Below the pieces are notes generated by a model, which did not search any database, had not been told where the DNA came from, and saw nothing but the letters and a program-made list of their open reading frames with translations. Source: 66-474 sp044464225 (GTDB lineage: Bacteria; Pseudomonadota; Gammaproteobacteria; Xanthomonadales; Rhodanobacteraceae). From it: a stretch of 64,000 nucleotides of DNA. A program made the position numbers and the translations under genes. The stretch is from the NCBI GenBank assembly GCA_044464225.1, contig JBIQLN010000002.1:62001-126000 (forward strand), given 5' to 3'. Shown in pieces: positions 8,287-15,988 of the stretch (its first letter is position 1; each line of letters opens with the position of its first letter).

Positions 8287-9579
8287 ATGCGTTTATCCGG
8301 TTTCTGCGCAGCACTCACCTGTTTCGTTTTCTCAGGCACGGCACTCGCCGCACAGCCGCCCGGAACCCACAGCAACCCGGTACCGGCGGAACCGACGGTG
8401 GTGCACACCGGCACCGACCAGGCGACCTTGCCGCCGGCCCGGGTCGAGGCCGCACTGAAAGATTACGATCATTGGCTGGATCAGCTCGCCGCATCGAATC
8501 GCACCGCCGGACTCGCCACCGCGGTGGTGATCGACGACAAGGTGCGATACGAGCGCACCCTCGGTTACGCCGACGCCAACACCGGCGCGAAGGTGGAACC
8601 CAACACGGTATTCCGCCTCGCATCGCTGTCCAAGGCGTTCGCCACCGCGCTCACCGGCATGCTGGTCCGCCAGGGCGTGGTGAGCTGGGACACGCGGCTC
8701 GCCACGGTGTTGCCATTCTTCAAGTTGCGGGATGCCAACGCGTCGCAGGAAGCCACGGTGCGCGACATCCTGAGCCAGAGCATCGGGCTGCCGCACAACG
8801 CCTACGACAATCTCCTGTCCAGCGGTGTGTCGTACCAGGAACTGGAGCGCAAGCTGGCGACCGTGCCGATGACGTGCGACCCCGGCAGTTGCTACGGGTA
8901 CCAGAACATCGCGTTCTCGCTGATCGGCGACGTGATCCACGCCAAGACCGGCCAGTTCTTCATCCGGCTGGTCGACCGTTACCTGTTCCTGCCGCTGGGC
9001 ATGACCACCGCCAGCTACGGCCGCGACGGTCTCGAAGGCAGCCACAGTTGGGCGCGCCCGCACTACAAACACGGTCGGCAATGGGTCGCGTACGAACCGA
9101 ATGAAAACTTCTACGTGCCGCCCGCGGCCGGCGTCAACGCCAGCATCCGCGACATGGAGCAATGGTTGATCGCGCAAATGGGCGGACGTCCGATGGTGCT
9201 GCCGGATGCGCTGCTGGACGTGCTGCATGCGCCGGTGATTGCCACGCCGACTGAACGGATGTTCTCCAACTGGCGGCGCGAGCGTGTCGACAAGGCGTCA
9301 TACGCGCTGGGCTGGCGCGTGTACGACTACGGAGGCGAGACGCTGGTCTTCCACGCGGGCGCGGTGCAGGGCTACCGCTCGATGATCGGGTTTTTCCCGA
9401 AATACCACGCCGGCGTGGTGGTGCTGTGGAATTGCGAAAGCAATACGCCCGCGGGCCTGTTGCCGGAATTGCTGGATGCGTTGCTGAACCTGCCGCACCG
9501 GGACTGGGCGGAACTCGATCGTCCCGATCGGCCCGCGCGCAAGCGTTCCAGCCACCGCGCGCGCCACAAGCGGCACTGA
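8287..9579 (+). CDS. Serine hydrolase, class C beta-lactamase/penicillin-binding-like (AmpC fold)
   Basis: A 430-residue exported protein with a signal peptide ending near ALAA (residues 19-22). Catalytic motifs of the class C fold are visible: SxxK as SLSK (113-116), YxN as YQN (205-207) and, in place of KTG, HAG (356-358). The motif change and the length suggest an esterase or peptidase of the beta-lactamase-related family rather than a resistance enzyme. The tail is very basic (RKRSSHRARHKRH). It is monocistronic, in a gap with REP-like hairpins downstream. Confidence 0.9.
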   Translation: MRLSGFCAALTCFVFSGTALAAQPPGTHSNPVPAEPTVVHTGTDQATLPPARVEAALKDYDHWLDQLAASNRTAGLATAVVIDDKVRYERTLGYADANTGAKVEPNTVFRLASLSKAFATALTGMLVRQGVVSWDTRLATVLPFFKLRDANASQEATVRDILSQSIGLPHNAYDNLLSSGVSYQELERKLATVPMTCDPGSCYGYQNIAFSLIGDVIHAKTGQFFIRLVDRYLFLPLGMTTASYGRDGLEGSHSWARPHYKHGRQWVAYEPNENFYVPPAAGVNASIRDMEQWLIAQMGGRPMVLPDALLDVLHAPVIATPTERMFSNWRRERVDKASYALGWRVYDYGGETLVFHAGAVQGYRSMIGFFPKYHAGVVVLWNCESNTPAGLLPELLDALLNLPHRDWAELDRPDRPARKRSSHRARHKRH

Positions 9580-9620
9580 CGCCGGGCAGTTGCTTCCGCG
9601 CAATGGCCTTGCGCAGCAGA

Positions 9621-9667
9621 CGCAGGTTGGGCTGATGACGGCTCTATCGGCGAAAGCCCAGCGTTGT
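9621..9667. repeat. REP-like hairpin element, family 1
   Basis: CGCAGGTTGGGCTGA ... AGCCCAGCGTT: a hairpin with arms TGGGCT (9628-9633) and AGCCCA (9655-9660). A second copy with the same outer sequence lies at 17606-17655, which marks it as a dispersed intergenic repeat. It sits between two convergent genes. Confidence 0.6.
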
Positions 9668-9678
9668 CGCTGCGTCAA

Positions 9679-9717
9679 GTCGGGCTTCACCGGCAGAAGA
9701 CGCCGGTGAAGCCCGAC
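9679..9717. repeat. 16-bp perfect inverted repeat (REP-like / bidirectional terminator)
   Basis: Perfect 16-base arms, GTCGGGCTTCACCGGC (9679-9694) and its complement (9702-9717), with a 7-base loop. It lies between the convergent serine hydrolase and TonB-like genes. The sequence style GTAGGTCGGGCTTC... resembles REP elements of gamma- and betaproteobacteria. It lacks a U-tract, so any terminator role would be through the stem alone. Confidence 0.6.
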
Positions 9718-9777
9718 CTACATGTTCAATCGTCCAAGGCCACTCGCGATGCCCCGGCATCGCGCAAACGCCGCTGC

Positions 9778-10848
9778 TCACCCACCGAACTTGAAGTCGA
9801 TCCGGCGGCGCACGACGCTGTCGACCGGCTGGCCATCGCGCAGGGCCGGGTCGAATTTCGACTGTCTCACGGCCTGGATGGCGGCACTGTCGAATACGTG
9901 GCGCGGTGACGAATTGACGACGTGGGGATTCTCGACGTCTCCGCTCGCGGAGACGGTGAACTCCACGACAGCGAATCCGGAGGTCTGATTGCGCGCTGCC
10001 TGCAACGGATAGCTCGGCGCGGCAGCCTGCAGCACCTTGGCGGCCCGCGTCTCACCGACCGGCTTGGGCGCGGGCGCCTGTGCGACCGGCCTGGGGGGCG
10101 GCGCGGCCTTGGCGGCAGCAGCCTGTTGCGCGGCCAGCTTCGCCGCGGCCTCCTTCTCCGCTGCGGCCTTGGCGGCGGCGGCCTGCTGCGCGGCGGCGAG
10201 TTCGGCCGCCTTCTGCAGCTTCAACTGGGCTTCCTGCTGCTGGCGGGCCTGCAGCTTCTTTTGCGCATCCAGCTTGGAACGCAGCAGGGTCAGCGTGTAA
10301 TTGGTGGGATCGGCCTTCGAGAGCACGTCGATCTGGCGACCGGCTTCATCGAAATTGTTCTGCGCGATCGCCTTCTCGACTTCGGGCACGCTGAAGGGGA
10401 AAGTTTCGCGGAGCGCATCCTTGGCCACCTGGTTGTTCGGGTCCCTGGCCAGCACGGCTTCGTAGTATTCCATCGCGTTGTCGCCGGCCGGGGACACCAG
10501 GCGATGCTGCGCATAGGCTTCGCGCGCGGCCGTGAGCAGATCGGGCACGCTCATCGTCGACAACTTGGCCTTGGCCGCATCGGCCGCCGCCTGTTGTGCC
10601 TGCGCCGCGCTCGCCGCGGCCGCGGGCGACTGCACGGGCAATGCCGCCGGCGCAGAAGCAGGTGCCGACGTGGCGGCTGCCGAGGCTGCGGGTTTGCCGC
10701 TCGTCGCAGGCGCGGAAGAAGCCGGGTTGTTCTGGCCCTGGCCACAGCCCGTCAGCAACAAGGCCATGCCCACCACGATCGTGGCACCACGCAAGCCGGC
10801 AGCCAACCCGAACGGTTCCCAGGAACGGAAGGATGATGCGAGTGTCAT
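9778..10848 (-). CDS. TonB-like energy transducer with N-terminal lipobox
   Basis: A 356-residue protein with a TonB C-terminal domain (about the last 90 residues: YPLQAARNQTSGFAVVEFTV ... DSAAIQAVRQSKFDPA). Before it lies a long Ala/Gln/Lys-rich coiled region and a small TPR-like stretch (AMEYYEAVLARDPNNQVAKDA). The N-terminus is unusual: the hydrophobic segment VVGMALLLTGCGQG ends in a lipobox, so the protein may be lipid-anchored rather than spanning the inner membrane as classical TonB does. The start at 10848 has AGGTGG seven bases upstream. No ExbB/ExbD genes are next to it. Confidence 0.82.
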   Translation of the reverse strand: MTLASSFRSWEPFGLAAGLRGATIVVGMALLLTGCGQGQNNPASSAPATSGKPAASAAATSAPASAPAALPVQSPAAAASAAQAQQAAADAAKAKLSTMSVPDLLTAAREAYAQHRLVSPAGDNAMEYYEAVLARDPNNQVAKDALRETFPFSVPEVEKAIAQNNFDEAGRQIDVLSKADPTNYTLTLLRSKLDAQKKLQARQQQEAQLKLQKAAELAAAQQAAAAKAAAEKEAAAKLAAQQAAAAKAAPPPRPVAQAPAPKPVGETRAAKVLQAAAPSYPLQAARNQTSGFAVVEFTVSASGDVENPHVVNSSPRHVFDSAAIQAVRQSKFDPALRDGQPVDSVVRRRIDFKFGG

Positions 10849-11270
10849 CGTGCGCCCACCTGTGTACGAGAGAAGAAAACTGGCCCCACCCATGGCATGC
10901 ACGAATCGTTCCACCTCCGTGCACCGCCATTCCGAGCGGGCAGGTTGTCATCCGGAACGGAGGCAAGATGTGACCGACTCGACACTTGCGACCGGCGCGG
11001 CCGCCTCCCGCCACGCGACGGAGCGCGAACGTGATCGTGTCGTCATGGAAGTCCAGCCCCGCCAGGCCGTTCGGAGATCGACGGCGGCAAGGGACGCGCG
11101 GTTCACCGCGGCCTTGCCGGCGCGGCGATCGGACGGCCCAAATGGAAAGCCCCGGCAAAGCCGGGGCCAGCGCTAAAACTTTTGCCCGCGATCTCCCCGC
11201 GCTGGGCGTCGCGGGGAAAGCAGGCTTGTGGTTATGAATGACGGTACGACGTTACCGCGTTGCAGCGGAA
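10849..11270. other. Intergenic region between metJ-like gene and tonB-like gene
   Basis: 422 bases with no convincing coding frame. It holds two GC hairpins on the metJ side: one at about 11191-11220 (TCCCCGCG / CGCGGGGA) and the terminator listed at 11149-11167. The part next to 10848 must carry the tonB-like promoter, but I could not pick one out. Confidence 0.4.
11149..11167 (-). terminator. Rho-independent-type terminator for the metJ-like gene
   Basis: A perfect 8-base stem, GCCCCGGC/GCCGGGGC, with a 3-base loop, followed on the minus strand by TTTCCATTT. It lies 104 bases beyond the metJ-like stop. The U-run is interrupted, so strength is uncertain. Confidence 0.55.
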
Positions 11271-11750
11271 TTACTTCTTCTTTGCACGCTTGGTCTTGCT
11301 GGCGCGCGAGGTCTTGGCCCCCACCGCCTTCTTCGCGGTGCGCTTGCGTGCCGTCTTCTTCGCGGCGGTCTTGCGTGCCGGTTTCTTCGCAGTCTTCTTG
11401 GTCGCCTTGCGGGCGGTGGTCTTGCGCGCCGTCTTGCGCGCGGTGGAGGTTTTGGCTTTCGCCGACTTGCGTGCCGCCTTCTTGGCGGGTTTCTTCGCAG
11501 CTTTCTTCGTAGCCATGGTTCGTCTCAGCTCCTCATCAGTTGGCAGTGGTTGCCCAGTGAACGCATGCAGAAACGCCTCGCACAAAAGATCGCTGTTCGT
11601 GGCGTGCCGCAGGTTGGACACTTGACGACGTGTGCGCTCGTCGGAAAGCAGCCGGAGTACATGGGTCGGAATCGAGACGGTTATTTTCCGAACCTTCTCG
11701 GATTTGCGGCCGTGCTCGATATACGGCTTGATGTACTTGGCAGTCGGCAT
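11271..11750 (-). CDS. metJ: MetJ-type methionine repressor fused to a histone H1-like Lys/Ala-rich tail
   Basis: 159 residues. Residues 1-78 match MetJ closely, including the DNA-contact strand KITVSIP, the helix DERTRRQV and the corepressor region NLRHATNSDLLCEAFLHAF followed by TGQPLP. Known MetJ is a ribbon-helix-helix dimer that binds met boxes with S-adenosylmethionine. From residue 79 (MATKKAAKK...) the usual MetJ C-terminus is replaced by about 80 residues made almost only of K, A, R and T, like bacterial histone H1-type proteins (AlgP/Hc1-like). Met79 could also serve as an internal start for a separate H1-like peptide. Frame and composition are continuous, so this is not an obvious assembly error. 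Start 11750 aligns with the MetJ N-terminus; its ribosome site is weak. Confidence 0.88.
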   Translation of the reverse strand: MPTAKYIKPYIEHGRKSEKVRKITVSIPTHVLRLLSDERTRRQVSNLRHATNSDLLCEAFLHAFTGQPLPTDEELRRTMATKKAAKKPAKKAARKSAKAKTSTARKTARKTTARKATKKTAKKPARKTAAKKTARKRTAKKAVGAKTSRASKTKRAKKK

Positions 11751-11908
11751 GTTTCCGTCGTGCTACATGTCGTCGGGCGAAAAGCTAGCCCCATGCAATC
11801 GTGGTGTCAATCAATTTTTTGCGGCGAATGAAGCCCTTGCAGGCGCCTCGCACGTCCCCGCGAACTCCCCGCTGCCACCGCGGGTCCCGTCGAAGCCCCA
11901 ATGGATTC

Positions 11909-11924
11909 GGACGTATGGACGTCC
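11909..11924. promoter_or_regulatory. Tandem met-box-like operator upstream of metJ
   Basis: Two adjacent 8-mers, GGACGTAT and GGACGTCC, each 6/8 to the E. coli met box AGACGTCT. Tandem, gap-free 8-mers are how MetJ dimers bind. The site is about 160 bases upstream of the metJ-like start, which would suit autoregulation if the promoter is here. No clear -35/-10 pair was found. Confidence 0.45.
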
Positions 11925-12134
11925 AATTCGATTTGACTAATACGCAACACGGATACGCTGGAAACCGCATCCACGCTGGCTTGCACGCATGCAACGTGAC
12001 TGCCGCACCGCAAAACGCCGTGCGACAAGAACGGTTCGATGCACCTGCGCTCTCCGCGTCGACGGATCGCCGAACGTGGCTGAATGTCGCACAACCCGGG
12101 GCAGAAATTTTTTTGCGCGCGACCCTCGATTGCG

Positions 12135-12177
12135 CGCCGGACGATCCCCGAACCTGCCCCGCGGCGATCGTCCGGCG
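12135..12177. repeat. 12-bp perfect inverted repeat downstream of gcvH
   Basis: Arms CGCCGGACGATC (12135-12146) and GATCGTCCGGCG (12166-12177) with a 19-base loop, 46 bases after the gcvH stop. It could act as an mRNA 3' end structure, but no U-run follows on the minus strand. Confidence 0.45.
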
Positions 12178-12223
12178 ACAGTGTCCGCCAGCAGGCCGAC
12201 CGCTCCGGACGGGGGTCGCGGCG

Positions 12224-12619
12224 TCAGCTTTCGTCGTTCTCGACCAGGTCCGCGTAATCATCCGGATCGAGCAGCGCATCCAGTTCTTCCGCGTTGTCCG
12301 CCTTCACCACGAACAACCAGCCGTCGCCGTACGCATCCTCGTTGATGGTCTCCGGTTTGTCGGCGAGCGCTTCGTTGACCGCCACCACTTCGCCGCTGAC
12401 CGGCGCGTAGACATCCGACGCGGCCTTCACCGACTCCACCACCGCGCAACCGCTGCCGGCCTCCACTTTGTCGCCGACCTTGGGAAGCTCGACGTACACG
12501 AGATCGCCGAGCAGGCCCTGGGCGTGATCGGAAATGCCGATGCGTATCTGGCCCCCATCTTCGACGCGCGCCCACTCATGCGACTTCTGGAACTTGAGAT
12601 CACCAGGAATCTCGCTCAT
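12224..12619 (-). CDS. gcvH: Glycine cleavage system H protein
   Basis: A 131-residue lipoyl carrier of the glycine cleavage complex, which shuttles the aminomethyl group between the P, T and L proteins. The lipoylated lysine is in ESVKAASDVY (Lys65). Typical segments are HEWARVEDG, GISDHAQGLLGDLVYVELP and GDGWLFVVK. It follows gcvT on the same strand after 196 bases and has its own -10-like box (TAGAAT on the minus strand, 12658-12653). The P protein gene is not in the window. Confidence 0.97.
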   Translation of the reverse strand: MSEIPGDLKFQKSHEWARVEDGGQIRIGISDHAQGLLGDLVYVELPKVGDKVEAGSGCAVVESVKAASDVYAPVSGEVVAVNEALADKPETINEDAYGDGWLFVVKADNAEELDALLDPDDYADLVENDES

Positions 12620-12652
12620 GTTCGTGTCCTCGGATGTCCGGAGAAAAAGAAG

Positions 12653-12658
12653 ATTCTA
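12653..12658 (-). promoter_or_regulatory. Putative -10 box for gcvH
   Basis: TAGAAT on the minus strand, 34 bases upstream of the gcvH start. No matching -35 was found. A CCCGGC-GAAA-GCCGGG hairpin lies further upstream (12722-12737) and may end part of the gcvT transcript. Confidence 0.35.
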
Positions 12659-12815
12659 GCCACAAAGCAGCGGATGCAGGCGGCCCGCTGAACGGCAATA
12701 CCCCATCCCGCGACTCGCCGTCCCGGCGAAAGCCGGGAGCCGGCGACTTTCGCGCCGGCGCGAGCGGCATGGATGGCGCGAGCATCCCGGGACCGCGCAC
12801 CAGCCGCCGTTTTTC

Positions 12816-13976
12816 CTAGATGCCTTCGCAGCTCTTGCCGTCCCTGACGAACGGATACTTCACCGCACGCAAGGGCAGCTCGCGACCACGGATGTCGACC
12901 CGCAGATTTTCGCGCGCACCGGTCGGCACCCTCGCAAAACCGATCGCCTTCCCCAGCGTCGGCGAAAAAATGCCGGAAAGGATTTCGCCGTCGCCGGCGT
13001 CGGTGATGACGCGCTGGCCGTGGCGCAACACGCCCTTCTCGTCCAGCACCACGCCGACCAGTTCGCGCGGCGCACCCTCGGCCTGCTGTTTTTCCAGGGC
13101 GGCACGGCCGATGAAGTCGCGCCCTTCATCCAGCGACACCGTCCAGGCGAGTCCCGCCTCCCACGGCGTGATGTCTTCGTCCATGTCCTGGCCATAAAGA
13201 TTCATGCCGGCTTCCAGGCGCAACGTGTCGCGCGCGCCCAACCCCGCCGGATGCACGCCGGCGGCGGCCAGGGCATTCCACAAGGCCACCGCGTGCGATT
13301 CCGGCACGATGATTTCGAACCCGTCCTCGCCGGTGTAACCGGTGCGTGCGACGAACAGCGGCATGCCGTCCGGCCCGTGCGCCTCGGCGGCAGCGAAACG
13401 GCCGAGCTTCTCCACGCGCCCGCGATCGTTCACGTCGAGCAACGCGAGCACCTTGCTGCGCGCATTCGGGCCCTGCACCGCGATCATCGCGAGTTCGGGA
13501 CGCTCGGTGACGGTCACGTCGAACGACGCCGCCTGCTTTTCGATCCAGGCCAGGTCCTTGTCGCGGGTGGCGGCATTGACCACCATCCGGAACCACTCCT
13601 TCGCCTCCGCCGTCGCCGATGCTCCGGCTTCGCGCGCGGGCGATCCCTGGTCCGCGTCTTCGGTCAGGAAATAGGTGATCAAATCGTCGATCACGCCGCC
13701 GCGCTCGTTGAGCATGCACGAGTAAAGCGCCTTGCCGGGTTTCTTCAGCTTGCCGATGTCGTTGGCCAGCAGATGCCGCAGGAATTCGCGGCACCGCGCC
13801 CCGTGCAGGTCCACCACGGTCATGTGCGAGACGTCGAACATCCCGGCGTCGCGGCGCACCGCGTGGTGCTCCTCGATCTGCGATCCATAATTGAGCGGCA
13901 TGTCCCAGCCGCCGAAGTCCACCATCTTCGCGCCCGCGGCGCGATGGGTGGCGTTGAGGACGGTCTTCCTGGTCAT
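12816..13976 (-). CDS. gcvT: Glycine cleavage system aminomethyltransferase (T protein)
   Basis: A 386-residue tetrahydrofolate-dependent aminomethyltransferase. Key family segments are VDFGGWDMPLNYGSQIEEHHAVR-type N-terminus (read as VDFGGWDMPLNYGSQ), FDVSHM, GARDTLRLEAGMNLYGQDMDE with the catalytic Asp region, and FSPTLGKAIGFARVP. There is a family-atypical loop SPAREAGASATAEAKEW around residue 110, probably a harmless insertion. The start at 13976 has AAGGAA six bases upstream; the frame stays open upstream over the divergent mlaE gene, but that is a shadow. It leads the gcvT-gcvH pair. Confidence 0.96.
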   Translation of the reverse strand: MTRKTVLNATHRAAGAKMVDFGGWDMPLNYGSQIEEHHAVRRDAGMFDVSHMTVVDLHGARCREFLRHLLANDIGKLKKPGKALYSCMLNERGGVIDDLITYFLTEDADQGSPAREAGASATAEAKEWFRMVVNAATRDKDLAWIEKQAASFDVTVTERPELAMIAVQGPNARSKVLALLDVNDRGRVEKLGRFAAAEAHGPDGMPLFVARTGYTGEDGFEIIVPESHAVALWNALAAAGVHPAGLGARDTLRLEAGMNLYGQDMDEDITPWEAGLAWTVSLDEGRDFIGRAALEKQQAEGAPRELVGVVLDEKGVLRHGQRVITDAGDGEILSGIFSPTLGKAIGFARVPTGARENLRVDIRGRELPLRAVKYPFVRDGKSCEGI

Positions 13977-14013
13977 TTCGGATTCCTTCGGCGGAAACCG
14001 CGCATTATCGCCG

Positions 14014-14033
14014 AAACCCACCCATGCTAAATT
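14014..14033. promoter_or_regulatory. Divergent -10 boxes for gcvT and mlaE
   Basis: Minus-strand GATAAT (14019-14014) is 37 bases before the gcvT ATG. Plus-strand TGC-TAAATT (14025-14033, extended -10) ends 6 bases before the mlaE ATG, which predicts a leaderless mlaE message; no Shine-Dalgarno is present there. The whole divergent region is only 63 bases. Confidence 0.4.
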
Positions 14034-14039
14034 GCACGA

Positions 14040-15197
14040 ATGAACCGGTCCCCGACGACGCCCGGCCTGGTGGAGTGGTTGCCGTTGCCGGAGACCGGCG
14101 AGAACGTGCTGCGTTTCACCGGCGACTGGACATTGCAGCATTTTTCGCAGCTCGAGGCACAGCTCGATGCGCTGAAGCCGCACCTGCCGGAGACGCCCGA
14201 CGTCGACTTCAACGACATCGGCCGCATCGACACCGCGGGCGCCGGGCTGATCGCGGTGGCGCTGGGTCCGCGCTGCCTCCAGTGGTTGGCCGAACACGAC
14301 CGCGACGTGCCGCTCGAGCTGCGTGGCTTGCTCGACACGGTGAGCGAGGCGGTCGCGGAAATCTACGCGCACCGGCCCAAGCCCAAGCCGAATTTCGGAT
14401 TCGTGGACATGCTGGCCGACGTCGGCGGCAGCGTGATCCATGTCGGCGAGCTCGGCGCCAAGCTGCTGGCCTTCGTCGGCATGACACTGGAAACGCTGGC
14501 AAGGACGATCTGGCGCCCGCAGCGCTGGCGCGTCACGTCGCTGGTCGCCCACATGGAACAGACCGGCTTCCACGCGGTGCCGATCGTGGTGCTGCTGTCG
14601 TTCCTGATCGGTGCGGTGATCGCCTTCCTCGGCGCCACCGCGCTGCAACGCTACGGCGCGACCGTATTCACGGTGGACCTGGTGAGCTACGCGTTCCTGC
14701 GCGAACTCGGCGTGCTGCTCACGGCGATCATCCTGGCCGGGCGCACCGCCAGCGCGTTCACCGCGCAGATCGGGTCGATGAAGGTCGGCGAGGAAGTCGA
14801 CGCGATGCGCACGATGGGACTCGACCCGATGGAGCTGCTGGTGCTGCCGCGGGTGCTGGCGTTGATGATCGTCACGCCGATGCTGACGTTCCTCGCGATC
14901 ATGGCCGGCGTGATCGGCGGCGCGCTGGTGTGCTGGTTCGCGCTGAACATCACACCCAGCATGTTCATCTCGGTATTCCAGACGGACACGCCGTTGCGCT
15001 ATCTGTGGCTGGGCCTCGCCAAGGCGCCGATCTTCGCGTTCCTGATCGCGGTGATCGGTTGTCTCGAGGGCTTCAAGGTGCAGGGCAGCGCGCAATCGGT
15101 GGGCGAGCGCACCACTTCCAGCGTGGTGCAATCGATCTTCCTCGTCATCGTGGTGGATGCGATTGCGGCGCTGTTCTTCATGGAGATGAACTGGTGA
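14040..15197 (+). CDS. mlaE: MlaE-family lipid ABC transporter permease with N-terminal STAS domain
   Basis: A 385-residue inner-membrane permease of an MCE/Mla phospholipid transport system. Residues 1 to about 110 form a STAS-like domain (FNDIGRIDTAGAGLIAVA). The MlaE domain follows with five to six membrane segments and the signatures RELGVLLTAIILAGRTASAF, GSMKVGEEVDAMRTMGLDP and GCLEGFKVQGSAQSVG. The following ATPase gene overlaps its stop by 4 bases. The start has no Shine-Dalgarno; the upstream -10 box suggests a leaderless transcript. Confidence 0.94.
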   Translation: MNRSPTTPGLVEWLPLPETGENVLRFTGDWTLQHFSQLEAQLDALKPHLPETPDVDFNDIGRIDTAGAGLIAVALGPRCLQWLAEHDRDVPLELRGLLDTVSEAVAEIYAHRPKPKPNFGFVDMLADVGGSVIHVGELGAKLLAFVGMTLETLARTIWRPQRWRVTSLVAHMEQTGFHAVPIVVLLSFLIGAVIAFLGATALQRYGATVFTVDLVSYAFLRELGVLLTAIILAGRTASAFTAQIGSMKVGEEVDAMRTMGLDPMELLVLPRVLALMIVTPMLTFLAIMAGVIGGALVCWFALNITPSMFISVFQTDTPLRYLWLGLAKAPIFAFLIAVIGCLEGFKVQGSAQSVGERTTSSVVQSIFLVIVVDAIAALFFMEMNW

Positions 15198-15979
15198 CCG
15201 CCGCCGTCCGCGACAGGCTGGTCGAGGTCCGCGGCCTGCGCAGCCAGTTCGGCGAGCAGGTCGTGCACGACAACCTCGATCTCGACGTGTATCGCGGCGA
15301 GATCCTGGGCGTGGTGGGTGGTTCGGGCACCGGCAAGTCGGTGTTGCTGCGTACCATCCTGGGCTTGCGCCGCCCGGATGCGGGCAGTGTCCACCTGTTC
15401 GGCGAGAACCTGCACGACCTGCCGGAAGACAAGCGGGTTGCCATCGAAAGCCGCTGCGGCGTGCTGTTCCAGAATGGCGCGTTGTTTTCATCGCTCACCG
15501 TGAGCGAAAACGTTCGGGTGCCGCTGATGGAACACACCGGCCTGTCGCTGCACGATGCGTTGCGCGTCGCGGCACTGAAGATCGCGTTGGCCGACCTGAC
15601 CCCCGAGGTCCGCCACAAGTATCCGGCCGAACTGTCCGGCGGCATGCGCAAGCGCGCTGCGCTGGCCCGGGCACTGGCCCTCGACCCCGACATCGTGTTC
15701 CTGGACGAGCCCACCTCCGGACTCGATCCGATCGCCGCCGCATCGTTCGACCAGTTGATCCGCACCTTGCGCGACGCGCTGGGCTTGACCGTGTTCATGA
15801 TCACCCACGACCTCGACTCGCTGCACGCGATCTGCGACCGTGTCGCGGTGCTCGCGCACAAGCACGTGGTCGTGGCCGATTCGCTGGACAAGGTCGAACG
15901 CTTCGACGACCCTTGGATTCGCGAGTATTTCCAGGGACCACGCGGACGCGCGGCGCAATCCGTTCGCGCCCTAGCATGA
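15194..15979 (+). CDS. mlaF: MlaF-type lipid transport ABC ATPase
   Basis: A 261-residue ATPase partner of the MlaE-like permease. Walker A is GGSGTGKS (residues 42-49), the signature is LSGGMRKRAALARAL, Walker B is DIVFLDEPTSGLDP and the switch His is in MITHD. The start is GTG 15194 overlapping the mlaE stop (GTGA), which implies coupled translation. The short C-terminal extension after YFQGPRG is normal for the family. Confidence 0.95.
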   Translation: MTAAVRDRLVEVRGLRSQFGEQVVHDNLDLDVYRGEILGVVGGSGTGKSVLLRTILGLRRPDAGSVHLFGENLHDLPEDKRVAIESRCGVLFQNGALFSSLTVSENVRVPLMEHTGLSLHDALRVAALKIALADLTPEVRHKYPAELSGGMRKRAALARALALDPDIVFLDEPTSGLDPIAAASFDQLIRTLRDALGLTVFMITHDLDSLHAICDRVAVLAHKHVVVADSLDKVERFDDPWIREYFQGPRGRAAQSVRALA

Positions 15980-15988
15980 GGCAATGAC

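Larger units (their letters stand above)
11751..12223. other. Intergenic region upstream of metJ-like gene
   Basis: 473 bases between gcvH and metJ, both on the minus strand. It contains the tandem met-box-like site (11909-11924), a long-armed inverted repeat (12135-12177) and a T7 run (about 12109-12115). I see no credible ORF on either strand. Confidence 0.5.

Noticed and set aside
13977..15491. Upstream extension of gcvT over mlaE to give an 891-residue protein
   Set aside because: The gcvT start at 13976 has a good ribosome site and aligns with the family N-terminus; the extension runs over a real gene on the other strand.
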